Below, one piece after another: positions 21,546 to 33,395 of a DNA stretch of 64,000 nt. Made by a program: the position numbers and the translations under genes. Origin of the DNA: Pycnopodia helianthoides (taxonomy: Eukaryota; Echinodermata; Asteroidea; Forcipulatida; Asteriidae); contig CM063253.1 of NCBI GenBank assembly GCA_032158295.1, positions 2,759,001-2,823,000 of the forward strand, given 5' to 3'. Position 1 is the first letter of the stretch. Each line of letters starts with the position of its first letter. The notes below the pieces were generated by a model that saw nothing but the letters and a program-made list of their open reading frames with translations, was not told the origin of the DNA and did not search any database.

Positions 21546-21801
21546 TTCTAAAAAAAAAAACTCCCGAGTCAGAATTGACCCGGTGTCCTGGTCATAGGGG
21601 ACCTGACCCATTTTGGGGTCAGGCTGACCCGGTTACCGGTCAAATAAATGGGATTTTGATTAGAATTCTGCGTCAGTTTGAGACCCATTTCTTGGTCATT
21701 TGGAAGCAGATTCTGGGTCATACTGACCCAGACATGGGTCAGAGGCCCCACAGGACCCGGATGTGGGTCAATTCTGACCCAAGATGTTTTTAGAGAGTAG
21801 C
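21546..21801. mobile_element. GGGTCA-rich element family J, copy 4
   Basis: attctaaaaaaaaaaactcc at the left and gatgtttttagagagta at the right. It includes palindromes GGGTCAGGCTGACCC (21616-21630) and GGGTCATACTGACCC (21715-21729). Confidence 0.65.
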
Positions 21802-22021
21802 CTCGATTGATAGTATCCATGAAACAACAACTAATCAGCGATGATGCAATATTTGATTTAAAGCTAAGCATGTTACCCTCAACTGAAGTGCTTCGACGAT
21901 TGTTTTTGTTTTGTTTTTTTGATATTTAAGAACTGCGAAACCCCGCCCATAAACCACCACGTGACACGCAAAACTGTCCATTATGACCTTAGAATATTTC
22001 GATCCATGTGGCCATACGTCA

Positions 22022-22220
22022 GTGCCCGATTTCGTAGAGCTGCTTTATATAAGCAGAAAATATTGCTTAACGTGTTTCTGCTGAGCCGAAATTAGCAGGA
22101 TACCAGCCACAGATTGTATTTGAGAAATGGCATTTTGGCTGGTGATCATAATTCTGGCAAGCATAATTTTGTTGTGCTTATCAAATTGTTGTGCTTAAAC
22201 AGCTCTATGAAATTGGGCCC
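22022..22220. mobile_element. MITE family C, copy 2
   Basis: gtgcccgatttcgtagagct to agctctatgaaattgggccc, reversed relative to copy 1. Confidence 0.8.
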
Positions 22221-23154
22221 TGGTCTCAACAGCTTGCGCTTTTACACTTCAGATCATACAAAAAAAACAAGAGCTTGGGAAAACTGCGTTCTAGACCTGA
22301 TTTTGCTCTTATTATTATTTCTATCCAAAACCCATCGCCGGTTAAATACGACATAAATCTTCATTGACACGTCTACATGGAATTGGTTGCTATAATACAC
22401 TGAAGCAATACAAGTGCATTTTGAGCTGTCCGTGTCTCGATCGTCCACAGTTGATTTATTCAGTTGAAAGACGGCACGACCCAGGATGTAAAAAAGCTCA
22501 TTCGTCACATATTAATCTCATTTTTTTTTTTTTTTTTTCTTCAACACATCAACTCCGACGAAGCAAAAGATCGTGCACTGTGCTAAACTGTTGTATTTTA
22601 TGCAAAAAACGAATCAGAAAAACAAACACAAAAGAAGCAAAATGAAGTTGATTGCATAATATTCTTCAAAAACGGGCTGTTAAGTCCACGGTCACGCTTG
22701 TATGCGGTATTTACCCAAAAGACTGGCGATAAACAGAACGGTATGAAATGCGATTTTTAATACGTTTTTGCTTTGCGCTCCGCAGAGCGTGATATTTAGT
22801 AACCTAATTTTCACGATAGACTACATATTGAGCTCGGTCACCATGTCGCTAGTGGTTGACATGTACCCATTGTCACTCTCGCTACACCCTTGGCTCGAGT
22901 TACACCTTTACAGCTGAGAAAAACTACATGAGTCAAAAAAAAAATCATAATTTCAGGAGGTAAACTTCCGAAACTAAACATCGGCAAGACACCATAAAGG
23001 ACAAGAAGGGCTATCTTTTAAAAGGAAGTCACGTTGTCAGTATCCAGAGAGACGAGGCTGCAGACACGTTTGATCTACGTGATTATTGCCAGTGCGGTGA
23101 TTGTATTGAGTTTCCCTCCAGCCCCCCAAGGTTGTCTGTAAGATGACCGTCCAG

Positions 23155-23215
23155 TGACGTTTGATGACGTCATGAAATCAAAGATCAAATCTCGTTTTCA
23201 AGTCAAAGGGGTGGG
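23155..23215. promoter_or_regulatory. Possible enhancer: CRE plus TCF-like sites
   Basis: A perfect CRE palindrome TGACGTCA at 23165-23172 has a half site just before it (23155) and three A/T-CAAA-type sites after it (atcaaag 23177, gatcaaat 23183, tcaaagg 23203). The stretch lies in non-repetitive sequence and contains no convincing exon. Confidence 0.25.
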
Positions 23216-23854
23216 CCAGTATAAAGATCAATGTTATCCTTAATAGAATTTCGATTGAATATTATGAACGCGCGCGCAGTGTGAGAGCAAGATGCGTTGG
23301 TGACTTTAGCTTCATCGATCGATGTGTAGAGTTGTAAATATTTATATTTGTATTATAAAGTGCTTTTAAAGTCCGGCAACTGGTGCACCGTCCAATACCA
23401 TTGAGGATGATCGTATTTGTTTTGACAACCTATGATTATTTACACGCGAGGTTAAAGGAAGTTAAGAGGGGCTGGGTCTGAACATCCCCCCACGCCCTCT
23501 TGAAAAACAGATTTGCACCTGATCTAAATGTGTTCAGCGACACAGAGATCCCTAAATAAAGACGAGCTCCTATCATTAGTCAAAATGAAACCAGTGCAAA
23601 CTTTGACAGTTTATCCAAACAAGACGAGTCGCCTGGCTGTGGCCTCGTTGCTGACTTCGCGCTCACACATTACAATTTGAAATTTCAATCAAGTGCAGCT
23701 AGCTCGATATTGCCAGAGAAACGTCAATAGATAGTCCTCGGAGATGGTGACAGAGAAAGTGTGGAATTGATGACAAAATTCACCCACCACGACCCTTGAC
23801 TGATAGCGGGTACACTATTCACCATCACAATCAACTGCAAAACTCAATTTTACT

Positions 23855-24252
23855 TTAAAGGAACATTACAGAATTGGTTTTTGCTAACAAAACAGTTGCT
23901 GGCAGTGTAAGCACTTTATGTAATCCACCATATACATAAACTGACAAACCTGTAGACGTTTGAGATCGATCGATCGGCCATCTGGGTCACGAGAAAATAG
24001 TGAAAAACCGATTACACATTTGCATGAAATCATATAGATTCAACAAATGAATAAAACGCTCACTGAGCGATACACTCAAATCGGAAAATTAGTTTATTCA
24101 TTTCTCATCAAATATGGCATTTCAGACAGAAATATTTCAAGTGATGTTTTCTACTATCATCATCATTAGACCGTGTAAGTTTTATGTAAATCTGTGATCA
24201 AAAGTACATTTTACAAGTTTTTTTCTTACCAATTCTGTAATGTTCCTTTAAA
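23855..24252 (+). mobile_element. MITE family A, copy 3
   Basis: Complete copy of about 398 bases: ttaaaggaacattacagaat to attctgtaatgttcctttaa, with TTAA at both outer edges. Confidence 0.85.
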
Positions 24253-25228
24253 AACAATTCAACATATGCGGTGAAAGTAGGTATACGTGTGAACAAAAAT
24301 GGCGTAGGTGAACTGGGTAGGATGGGTTGTATGTATGAATGGGTTAACTTTATGCAGGGGAGGGGTGATTGATGCACATGCATTTAAGGTCAATATCCTA
24401 AAGGAATAGAAATTGGTAGGTGGACTGCAATGAAATGAACTAATCAAAGGCCAAAAAACGTGACTGGGTTGAGAATCAAGCGTGGGCTGACTGCGAGGTG
24501 ATCAATCGACACTGTGGGATTGGCCGATGGGAATATCAATTTTTGTTAAATGCCAGTAGGTTGTCATGATTTTTTGCCAAAGTATAATAGCCGCGGGTTT
24601 TAAAACATTCAACTGTGACTTCGAGGCATGGCACACCATTTTGTAGTAGATGGATTATTTCATCTACTACATCGAGCGTATAGTGTTGTGGTGGGTCAAA
24701 GGTCATGAAGTGAGAGTATTCAAGACTCAGGTTTCAGGTTCCAGCGCAGTCAATAGTCTCGTGAAATCTCATGCAGCGTGAATGAGCGTGGGTTAAAAAC
24801 GGCTGGAAAAGCCTGCGCATAAATACTAAATAGTGTTCTCGAAAATGCCCGGCGTATAGTTTTTTTTTTTGGTAATTGGCTATGGGTGATGACGCCATGG
24901 TTAATGATACACTTGAGCTGTGGAAATGGGAATACCGTGTGCCATTGGGGGGAGAGATATATTTTGATGTATTGCGAGATTAGATACAAGACGTGGAGGG
25001 TTTAGTGCGTAGGGATAAACATCGGTAGCAGGTGAGGTGGCCCTGGGTCGAAAGAGGTCAGCAGGAACCGCATGATCGGAGAGTCAAGTTGTTATTACTC
25101 GGGGTTTGTTTTTTTATGAGACACGTGCAGTATTAATCTGTGCAGTGGTGCGTGATGCAAAGATGCGTGGGTGGGAGGTTTCGAAGAAACTGCATCCTGT
25201 TGGTGGATACTTATACCATGATATGAGT

Positions 25229-25624
25229 TTAAAGGAACATTACAGAATTGGTTTTTGTTAACAAAACAGTTGCTGGCAGTGTAAGCACTTTATGTAGTCC
25301 ACCATATACATAAACTGACAAACCTATAGAAGTTTGAGATCGATCGGCCATCTGGGTCACGAGAAAATAAGTGAAAAACCGATTACACATTTTGCATGAA
25401 ATCATATAGATTCAAAAAATGAATAAAACGCTCACTGAGCGATAAACTCCAATCGGAAAAGTAGTTTATTCATTTCTCATCAAATATGGCATTTCAGACA
25501 TAAATATTTCAAGGGATGTGTTCTACTATCATCATCATCAGACCGTGTAAGTTTTATGTAAATCTGTGATCAAAAAGTAAATTTTACAAGTTTATTTCTT
25601 ACCAATTCTGTAATGTTCCTTTAA
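25229..25624 (+). mobile_element. MITE family A, copy 4
   Basis: Complete copy of about 396 bases with the same ends as copy 3, only about 1 kb away and very similar to it. Confidence 0.85.
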
Positions 25625-26295
25625 GGAGAAGGAATTTCGACAAATGAAATGAAGTCTCGATTTGTCAAAACTAAGAGTTTGTTGCACAACAGTTTGTTTG
25701 TATTGCCCGATGGCAAAACGCATTACACTTTGAATCAATGTTGCAGTAGAAGAGATCACGTGATCCTAGGGCAGGCAATTCTGAAAATAGAGCATGCGCG
25801 GAGCTCATAAACGTTTGCAACACCCTTTACTTCGGATAAGACAATCTTCATTGCATAAAATGATTTTTTTTTTAATTCAAGCCGTATGTTAAAGACCTGG
25901 TCGACAATTAATTGCGACCTGTTTGTTGTGGCACGGTTTTATAAACTGCATCGAACCCAATGTCACCCGCATTAATTGGAGCACTCACACCAAATGTATT
26001 ACCAAGAAACAGTGACAGGTCTAAACACAATCGTTCACCGTTACAAGTGCCACTTTGGAATTTATGCAATAATTATGACAGGCGAGATTGCCGTCTCCGC
26101 GGAACAAAACAACACTACAGTCCACATTATTATTGTGTCGGGGGGTCCATCTCAACCTCGTTCCTATCGAGTTGATTTCCTTCCCGCCATTACGAAGCGC
26201 TAAGTGTCCTTGAGTGGAAACATGATGTGTATGCTTTCCGCTCCATCAACCAATCAGCAGCGGTGTGACGTTGTCGAATGCGCTCTAGGTATTTC

Positions 26296-26297
<2 letters not shown>

Positions 26298-26328
<31 letters not shown>
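26298..26328 (+). repeat. Poly-T run
   Basis: About 30 T bases. Confidence 0.95.
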
Positions 26329-26330
<2 letters not shown>

Positions 26331-26504
26331 CATAAACACAATTTACGGTACATACAAATGCATCTCGAAGTGAACGTCAACATTTATGTTTTTGTATGGT
26401 CTTTAGGTACAATAAGAAAGACATCAAAATAATATTGGACACAGGAGGTAATAAAGCAGTACATATCCTTCACGGACTAGCTTCAGACTGATCTTCTGCA
26501 TAAA

Positions 26505-27180
26505 TATCTTCCTGTTCGTTCTGCTGGCCAATCCCTGCTAACGCAAACTACAGTTTCGAAAAAATTCGACGGTCAAAGAGCCTTCAATTTTATTGCACCT
26601 TTATTATGTAATGACTTGCCAGTTCATATTGGCCAAGCTGACTCTGTTCTGATTTTTCAAGGGACTCTTAAAGGCCCTGAACACTATTGGTGAGATCGAA
26701 AAACACAAATGTTAACAGATTCACACATAACTTACATGATTTGAAGCAAGTAATGGTAGAAAGGGTTCCTTAAAATATTTCTGCCTAATTAATGCTATCG
26801 TTTCTGAGAAATGAGTAAAACAATAGTTTTTATCACGCGTGATAAAAACTCGATGTTTGAAAAAAAAACAGAAAAACATATTAAGGTCTCTTTTCACTAT
26901 TTTCTCGTGACCTCGATGACCGATTGAGCTCAAACTTTCACAGGTTTGTTTGTTCATGCATATGTTGAATCACACAAAATATGGACGCTGATTTTGAGCT
27001 GTTACCAAAAGTGTTCAATACCTTTAAAGACTCGCTTGTTTGAAATCTACATTTTTGCAACAAATTGCTTTAGACATTTCATTGTTTTTATGTTTTGTAT
27101 TGCGCATATGAGGCGCTATGCGCTATATAAATATCTCACATTATTATCATTATCATTATCATCGTTGTTGTTATGTCCAA
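26505..27180 (+). pseudogene. 3' end of a CR1/L2-like LINE, split by a MITE
   Basis: The frame from about 26508 reads LPVRSAGQSLLTQTTVSKKF then DGQRAFNFIAPLLCNDLP then VHIGQADSVLIFQG. This matches the RAF..APLLWN.LP.HI....S...FK pattern at the C-terminus of many animal LINE proteins. The MITE at 26668-27027 interrupts it. Coding-like sequence resumes after it (KTRLFEIYIFA, shifted frame). The 3' UTR has the common aggcgctatgcgctatataaat ending, given here as motif pieces, followed by (ATT/ATC)n near 27140-27165. It is a dead copy. Confidence 0.6.
26668..27027. mobile_element. MITE family F, copy in a LINE (TTAA duplicated)
   Basis: Left TTAA then aggccctgaacactattgg; right accaaaagtgttcaatacc then TTAA. 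Removing it with one TTAA rejoins the LINE sequence, so the target is TTAA. The core cactattttctcgtgacctc is present near 26897. Confidence 0.8.
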
Positions 27181-30060
27181 TTTAATTAATATTTTTAGGT
27201 CTTCATCAATTATAATCCGTTTTGCCATCGTCTAAACTCAAGGTAACAGATCGGTATGAAATTGACATCATGTAAAAAAAAAAATCATCAAACTCGGCTG
27301 GTTTAGCTTTAGAATCTGAATTAATAATTGCCGTTATTAAAAGATGTGCAGTCTGATTTATCTCTTTGGGTTGATAAAGGCCGCAGCACAATAGGAAAGG
27401 GACATTTCAATGAGATGTAATCCACCTTGCCGGCTCCGTTCAAGGTGGGTTTGATCTGTCAGTAAATGATGGGCAAATTGCAAACGGTACAATATGCACC
27501 GTGTGCTTTATTAAGCTCCTTTCTTCACGAGCGCATCCTGGGCAACGCACATCGTATTACAGTGGCGGTTTTCAAGCAGTGAGTGTTACTGTTACACTCC
27601 GTACCACGGCTGACTTAATTTGGACGGCAACTATACCTTCTCCCTGTACTAGTGTGTGATGAAGAAACTGAAAACTTGGCGTATTGATTGCATCGCCTAC
27701 GGAGATTGACATCTTGTCATTAATTGAGCCAGTTTCCCTTCGCTGTGTGTAACATACTAATGCAGGTTACAATCTAATATGCATTTGACGCACGGGATGA
27801 CATTTGAATTGACAATTGGGCATTTTGAATTGACAATTGGGCATTTGAATTGACAATTGGGCATTTGAATTGACAATTGGGCATTATTCTAATGCAAGTG
27901 GATCCAACTCATACAGCATGAATCAATCACATTATTCCAAATTAGCCTACATGAAAAAAAAAATTACAATAATGCAAGATTTATCCCCGTTAGCAATAGT
28001 TATGTGGCACCGGGCATAACGCCAATGGTCTTAGTCTTGCATAGTAGCCTACACGTCGATTTCCATGCAACCATGCGCTACTCAAACAGTCCCAAGACCG
28101 CTCATTAGAACACAGTCCCTTGTGTCTATACATGATGTTTGTATTCAGTCGAAGAGATTTACATTCCAATTTGTAACTTATCCGTCAAGGTATTCATTCA
28201 AAATAAACAACAATAAGACTTAACATTTACCAAGCATTAGTTTTTTGATTTCCTGGGGGTTTGGGGTTTTTTTTTCTACGCACACGACGTGAGCCGGTCA
28301 TTATGGACTACAAGTTGGATGTACAACAAATCTGTACGGACAACCTGACGATAGTGCCGTATCGATCATGATTGGGACGGTGTGCAATGAAATCAAAGTA
28401 TGGATTTATACAACAAAAAATGTCAAACGTCTAAGTTATTCACAGGATCATCCATGGCTTGTTATCCCCGTGGGATGGTCGTAACAAACCAATCTTCGGC
28501 AAAACGAAACCGAACACGCCACTTTCATGCTCGGGCTGTTCTAGTCATTACAATGCTGAGATGAGACCCTGGCTAATTAATTCAACAGTACTCACTTCTT
28601 CTCGCGAAATAAGTTTGTTTTTAATTCGCGTCTTATCTCGAGTGTCATATCGATCACTACAATTCGACTTTTGAAATCGCGTCGACAACATTTATTGATA
28701 ATATTGTAGTAGGGCGAGCGAAGGTTTAGCACACAAAACTGAATGGATGCTGGAAATCTGAATTTGTTTTACATCTGCATGTCATTGCACCGGGTAATCC
28801 GATATGCAGGTTCAGCAAATTCAATAATATACACTGCCTATGACAAGATTTCATGTTTTATTATAGATGCTCAATTTTACAAGCTACTTTATTAGTTTAC
28901 GTACGCATCTCTGTGTAACGATACGAAAGCACTGGACTGAAAATGCCGTAAGTACAGCACCGGTTCACCTCGGATCTAGTCACCTGGTTTTGTACCGTGC
29001 ATGCATTAAGTGCAGTGGCTGCAGTTTTGCGATTAAGATTCCAATTACTGGCCAAATATTTAGGTAATTTAAATACTAATTCCAACAAATACTGTTCGGC
29101 AGAAGTCGTGTGTTTAGCCTAAAGCGAGAAGGTATAACCACATTAGCAGAACAGTAAGGCTTACAATACACATGGAATTATTAATGGACGCGGTCTGAGC
29201 AAATAAATGTCTTCGAATACGCAAGACCCGTACACAAGACTTAACTGCATTTCATCAGTCCAATCTACACTATATACAAGAAGACGAACCTGGGAAAGAT
29301 AATGCCAGAGGGGGATTCCAGTACACAGGAAATCACATAGTGCAATCCGTTGGGGACGAGATTGTGGCGCACTGGGTAACCCTATAGGAGTGCACGCTGT
29401 AGGCAACGGTTATAGGAGCAACCACTATAGATGCAGCCTTTATAACTGAAGGAGGAAGACATCGGTTAGTTGAATTGCTTCGTATAGCTCACAGCGCAAT
29501 ATTTGGCAACACATGTGATGTCCATGAACTACAAAATGAAAAATATCAAGTCCTCATGCTGTGCCTATTTCCTTCATCTCAGTGTGAGAATGCCAGTGTG
29601 CATATATTACTGTCAGGGTGTGCTCATTTGCATCCATCACATAACCAGAGATGAATGTAGGGGAAGATAAAGCAAGATATTTAGGTCAGAATTATTTTAA
29701 AAAACGCGTGTTTTTTACTGTCCATAATCATATACATTCAATGGAAATCCTTCTTCATGATGCTGAAAAACTAAGGCCCTTTGGGGTTTTTCATATTTTA
29801 ATAACGCTGCACGAGGAAAAAAAACACCTCCCACAAATAATTCATCTCGCAGTGAACGTTTGTAACCCGAGCCTCACTGCGAAAATACGACACCATGTAC
29901 CATCGAATCTGGGACATTTTTTCCTAATGAGGTGTTTTATAGGTTATAGCCAGTGGGTGGTTCCGTGTTGAAATCCGGGGGACGATTCCTGACAATTACG
30001 CTACACTTACCAATGTGTGAAAATGTTTGTACGTACTTACATAGACCCTCGTACTACATT
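27181..30060. other. Single-copy-looking sequence, no gene recognised
   Basis: Apart from the small array at 27801-27885 I see no repeat family and no convincing exon. 27400-27780 is compositionally balanced and could be a conserved non-coding block. Confidence 0.3.
27801..27885 (+). repeat. 20-bp tandem repeat, four units
   Basis: Unit gaattgacaattgggcattt; it contains the dyad caattg. Confidence 0.9.
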
Positions 30061-30066
30061 TTTATT
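30061..30066 (-). promoter_or_regulatory. AATAAA polyadenylation signal candidate
   Basis: AATAAA on the minus strand (ccAATAAAaatg), 95 bases after the TAG at 30161-30163 and spaced as expected for the end of a transcript. Confidence 0.35.
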
Positions 30067-30160
30067 GGAATACATTAAGAGACCAACAAAAGGTACACCA
30101 TCCATGTTATACGGAGATAAAGCGACCGCTTCGTCGTCTTTTGCTCGTTTTTATAAAACA

Positions 30161-30415
30161 CTATTCATGTTTTGTTTTTTTCACCGAATTTTGGGGAGAA
30201 GGAGGTGGGGGTGGTTCTATGGGTTGCCGGTCTAAATCCCTCGGATGTACGCTTGCGATGGTTGCCTCTAATTTGTCATACTCTAGTACTCTCAATTCGC
30301 ATGTTCTGTTCTGCAATAACAACTTCTGAATTCTATTTAGCATCGCTACATTTTTTAGGAGATGACGTACGTCTCTCGCTGTATACGGTTGAACATGAAC
30401 CCAATTAAAGTGCAT
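30161..30415 (-). CDS. Possible terminal exon or small ORF, unidentified
   Basis: The minus strand from 30415 gives 84 codons to TAG. The second half reads NRTCELRVLEYDKLEATIAS, then VHPRDLDRQPIEPPPPPS, ending KKTKHE: a leucine-rich helical stretch, a proline run and a basic tail. Two acceptor-like sites lie inside the frame (gaattcag and ttgttattgcag), both in phase 0, so the true exon may start at one of them instead of the ATG. AATAAA follows at 30066-30061, about 95 bases past the stop. A second minus-strand frame upstream (starting MAKRKLKSQFQLKEIKPP near 30565) overlaps it in another frame. I recognise no family. It could be the 3' end of a gene that includes the exon-like segment at 34555-34716. 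Confidence 0.35.
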   Translation of the reverse strand: MHFNWVHVQPYTARDVRHLLKNVAMLNRIQKLLLQNRTCELRVLEYDKLEATIASVHPRDLDRQPIEPPPPPSPQNSVKKTKHE

Positions 30416-30714
30416 TTTTTTAAATTTATTATAAACCTTTTATTGTAGATGGCCCCGCGAATAGGCTTTAGTGTTTCCTGACGACCGTTTCTGTCCTTTG
30501 TAAAAATCAACGGCGGTTTAATTTCCTTCAACTGGAACTGACTTTTTAATTTCCGTTTTGCCATCATTGGTAGTCTGCACACACTCTTAACGTATTACGT
30601 TTTAAACGTAACAATGCTACGTAAAATTGGAAACACGACGCAGCGTCAAATAATGAGCTCTATTAATGTTGTATTCACAGGCGGTTTGATAATGTGAGTA
30701 TACCTTAAAGGTAT

Positions 30715-31080
30715 TATACAGAATTGCTAAGGATAGAACACATACATGTTTAATTTTAGTCTGGTTACTGATTATGAAGTTCATGCTAGAACCATTTTTC
30801 ATGTGAAAGATATTTCCCTCTGAAATGAAGTCATATTCGAGAAAACTGTATCTGAAAACCGTTTGTTTTTAACGCAACAGCTGATTTCGGTTGTTGCAAC
30901 CAATTAAGGAAAATGTGTTTACAATGTGAAAATTGTGGACGGTTTTTTCACTATTTTCTCCTGACTCACACAACGAAATAGGCCAAAATTTTCACGAGTT
31001 TTTAATTTCATGTATATGGTTGAGATCACACAAAACATGAACACTGTCTGCAACTATTTTGTCAGTTCTACCAATACCTT
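30715..31080 (+). mobile_element. MITE family B, copy 4
   Basis: ttaaaggtattatacagaat at the left; the right terminal repeat is truncated to accaatacc just before the family A copy at 31082. Confidence 0.65.
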
Positions 31081-31081
31081 T

Positions 31082-31471
31082 TTAAAGGAACATTACAGAA
31101 TTGGTAAGAAAAAAACTTGTAAAATATACTTTTTGATCATAGATTTACATAAAACTTACACGGTCTAATGATAATGATAGTAGAAAACATCCCTTGAAAT
31201 ATTTCTGTCTGAAATGCCATATTTAATGAGAAAATTAATAAACTAATTTCCCGATTTGAGTTTATCGCTCAGTGAGCGTTTCATTCATTTGTTGAATCTT
31301 TATGATTTCATGCAAAAATGTGTAATCGGTTTCTCACTATTTTCTCGTGACCCAGATGGCCGATCGATCTCAAACTTCTACAGGTTGGTCAGTTTGTGTA
31401 TATGGTGGATTAAATAAAGTGCTTACACTGCCAGCAACTGTTTTGTTACCAATTCTGTAATGTTCCTTTAA
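31082..31471 (-). mobile_element. MITE family A, copy 5, abutting a family B copy
   Basis: Complete copy of about 390 bases in reverse orientation. Its left TTAA directly joins the right end of the family B element at 30715-31080. Confidence 0.85.
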
Positions 31472-31729
31472 GATTACACTGGATTTGATTTTCCACTTAG
31501 TCTCACGACAATTGACAGTATAACAATCAATGCCCTCAATCCATTCCCAATGTGTTTATTTTATAACACTTTGTTTTGGAATCAATTTTTTACTCTGAGT
31601 GCTTTTTTTTTCTTTCTAGAGATGGTAGCCTACGTCACTGATTACGTTGGCAACACGAGTACGTTTCAAACTCAAGTGCGTTCTACAGAAAAGAAAATTA
31701 GAGAAGATTCTACAACGCGTTGCATGTTA

Positions 31730-31986
31730 TTAAAGGCACTGGACACCTTTAGAAAAAACACCCTCGTTGCACAAATTTGTGTGCTTTCGGATGCATAATA
31801 AAAGGCTTCAGCGTTTTTTATTTGAGTGAGAAATTACCTCTTTCTCAAAAACTACATTACTTCAGAGGGAGCCGTTTCTCACAATGCAGTTTTATACTAT
31901 CAACAGCTCTCCATTGCTTGTTACTAGGTAGGTTTTTATGCTTACAATTATTTTGAGTAATTACCAATAGGGTCCAGTGCCTTTAA
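31730..31986. mobile_element. MITE family F, copy 2
   Basis: ttaaaggcactggacacctt to agggtccagtgcctttaa. Internal ctcaaaaactacattacttc and gagccgtttctcac match the copy at 40923-41308. It lacks the core box. Confidence 0.75.
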
Positions 31987-32333
31987 AGGAAAGTCACTCT
32001 AACCCCGCTATGATTTGACTATCGCATCGTAGACTCCACCACGAGGCGTTTACTGACGTCCCTTACCACTGGCTGGTACTTGACATGTCTATGGCCTTCA
32101 GGGAATAAGTAGCTGCGACTGGAGAGACCTATAAGATATGCTGCAACTGCCATGAGATTTACTCAAAGACAAAGGACAACACATTAAAAGCTCTCTTTAT
32201 AAAAAAAAAATCCGAAAAAAATACGCTTGTTTTTTTAATTCAAGTGCAATTCATAAAACAGTCGTTAATGAAATGCGGGGTTAATGGCGTGCATGTATTT
32301 ATGTATGGATTGTTCCATTTGGGATCTCGGTCA

Positions 32334-33395
32334 ACGTCCATCAAGGGATATAAGAAACCTTCATCAAGGGATAACACAAGGTCCATCAAGGGATATAAAC
32401 ACCATCCATAAAGGGATATAGACACCCTCCATCAGGGCAATTGATATAAGCACCCTCCATCAAGGGATATAAACACCATCCATAAAGGGATATAAACACC
32501 ATCCTTCAATGCAATTGATATAAGCACCCTCCATCAAGGGATAAAATAGGCTCCATCAAGGGATATAAACACCCTCCTTCAAGGCAATTGATATAAGCAC
32601 CCTCCATCAAGGGATAAAATAGGCTCCATCAAGGGATATAAACACCTTCCATCAAGGGATATAAACACCCCCATCAAGGCAATTGATATAAGCACCCTCC
32701 ATCAAGGGATAAAATAGGCTCCATCAAGGGATACAAACACCCTCCATCAAGGGATATAAACACCCTCCATCAGGGCAATTGATATAAGCAAACTCCATCA
32801 AGGGATAAAAACACCCTCCATCAAGAGATATAAACACCCTCCATCAAGGGATATAAACACCCGCCATCAAGGGATAAAATAGGCTCCATCAAGGGATATA
32901 AACACCCTCCATCAAGGGATATAAACACCCGCCATCAAGGGATAAAATAGGCTCCATCAAGGGATATAAACACCCTCCATCGAGAGATATAAACACCCTC
33001 CATCAAGGGATATAAACACCCTCCATCAAGGGATAAAATAGGCTCCATCAAGGGATATAAACACCCTCCATCAAGGGCAATTGATATAAGCAGCCTCCAT
33101 CAAGGGATAAAATAGGCTCCATCAACGGATATAAACACCCTCCATCAAGGGATAAAATAGGTTCCATCAAGGGATATAAGCACCCTCCATCAAGGGATAA
33201 AACAACCTCCATCAAGGGATATAAGCATTTTCCATCAAGGGAATTGATATAAAACAACCTACATCAGGGATACAATACAAATGCCATCATGGAATATGAA
33301 ACAACGTCCACCAATCGACAAAACGACCTCCATCAAGGGAAGAGCGAGCTCTACCAAGGGATACAAAACAACCTCCATCAAGGGGTATAAACACA
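32334..33395. repeat. Minisatellite of 22-28 bp units, about 45 copies
   Basis: Three interleaved unit types: ccatcaagggatataaacac(cct), ccatcaagggataaaatagg(ct) and a longer one with caattgatataagcaccc. They alternate in blocks, suggesting a higher-order repeat between about 32500 and 33120. Open frames here are artefacts. Confidence 0.95.

Noticed and set aside
32334..33395. CRISPR array
   Set aside because: Units are contiguous variants without unique spacers, and the window is eukaryotic. It is a minisatellite.
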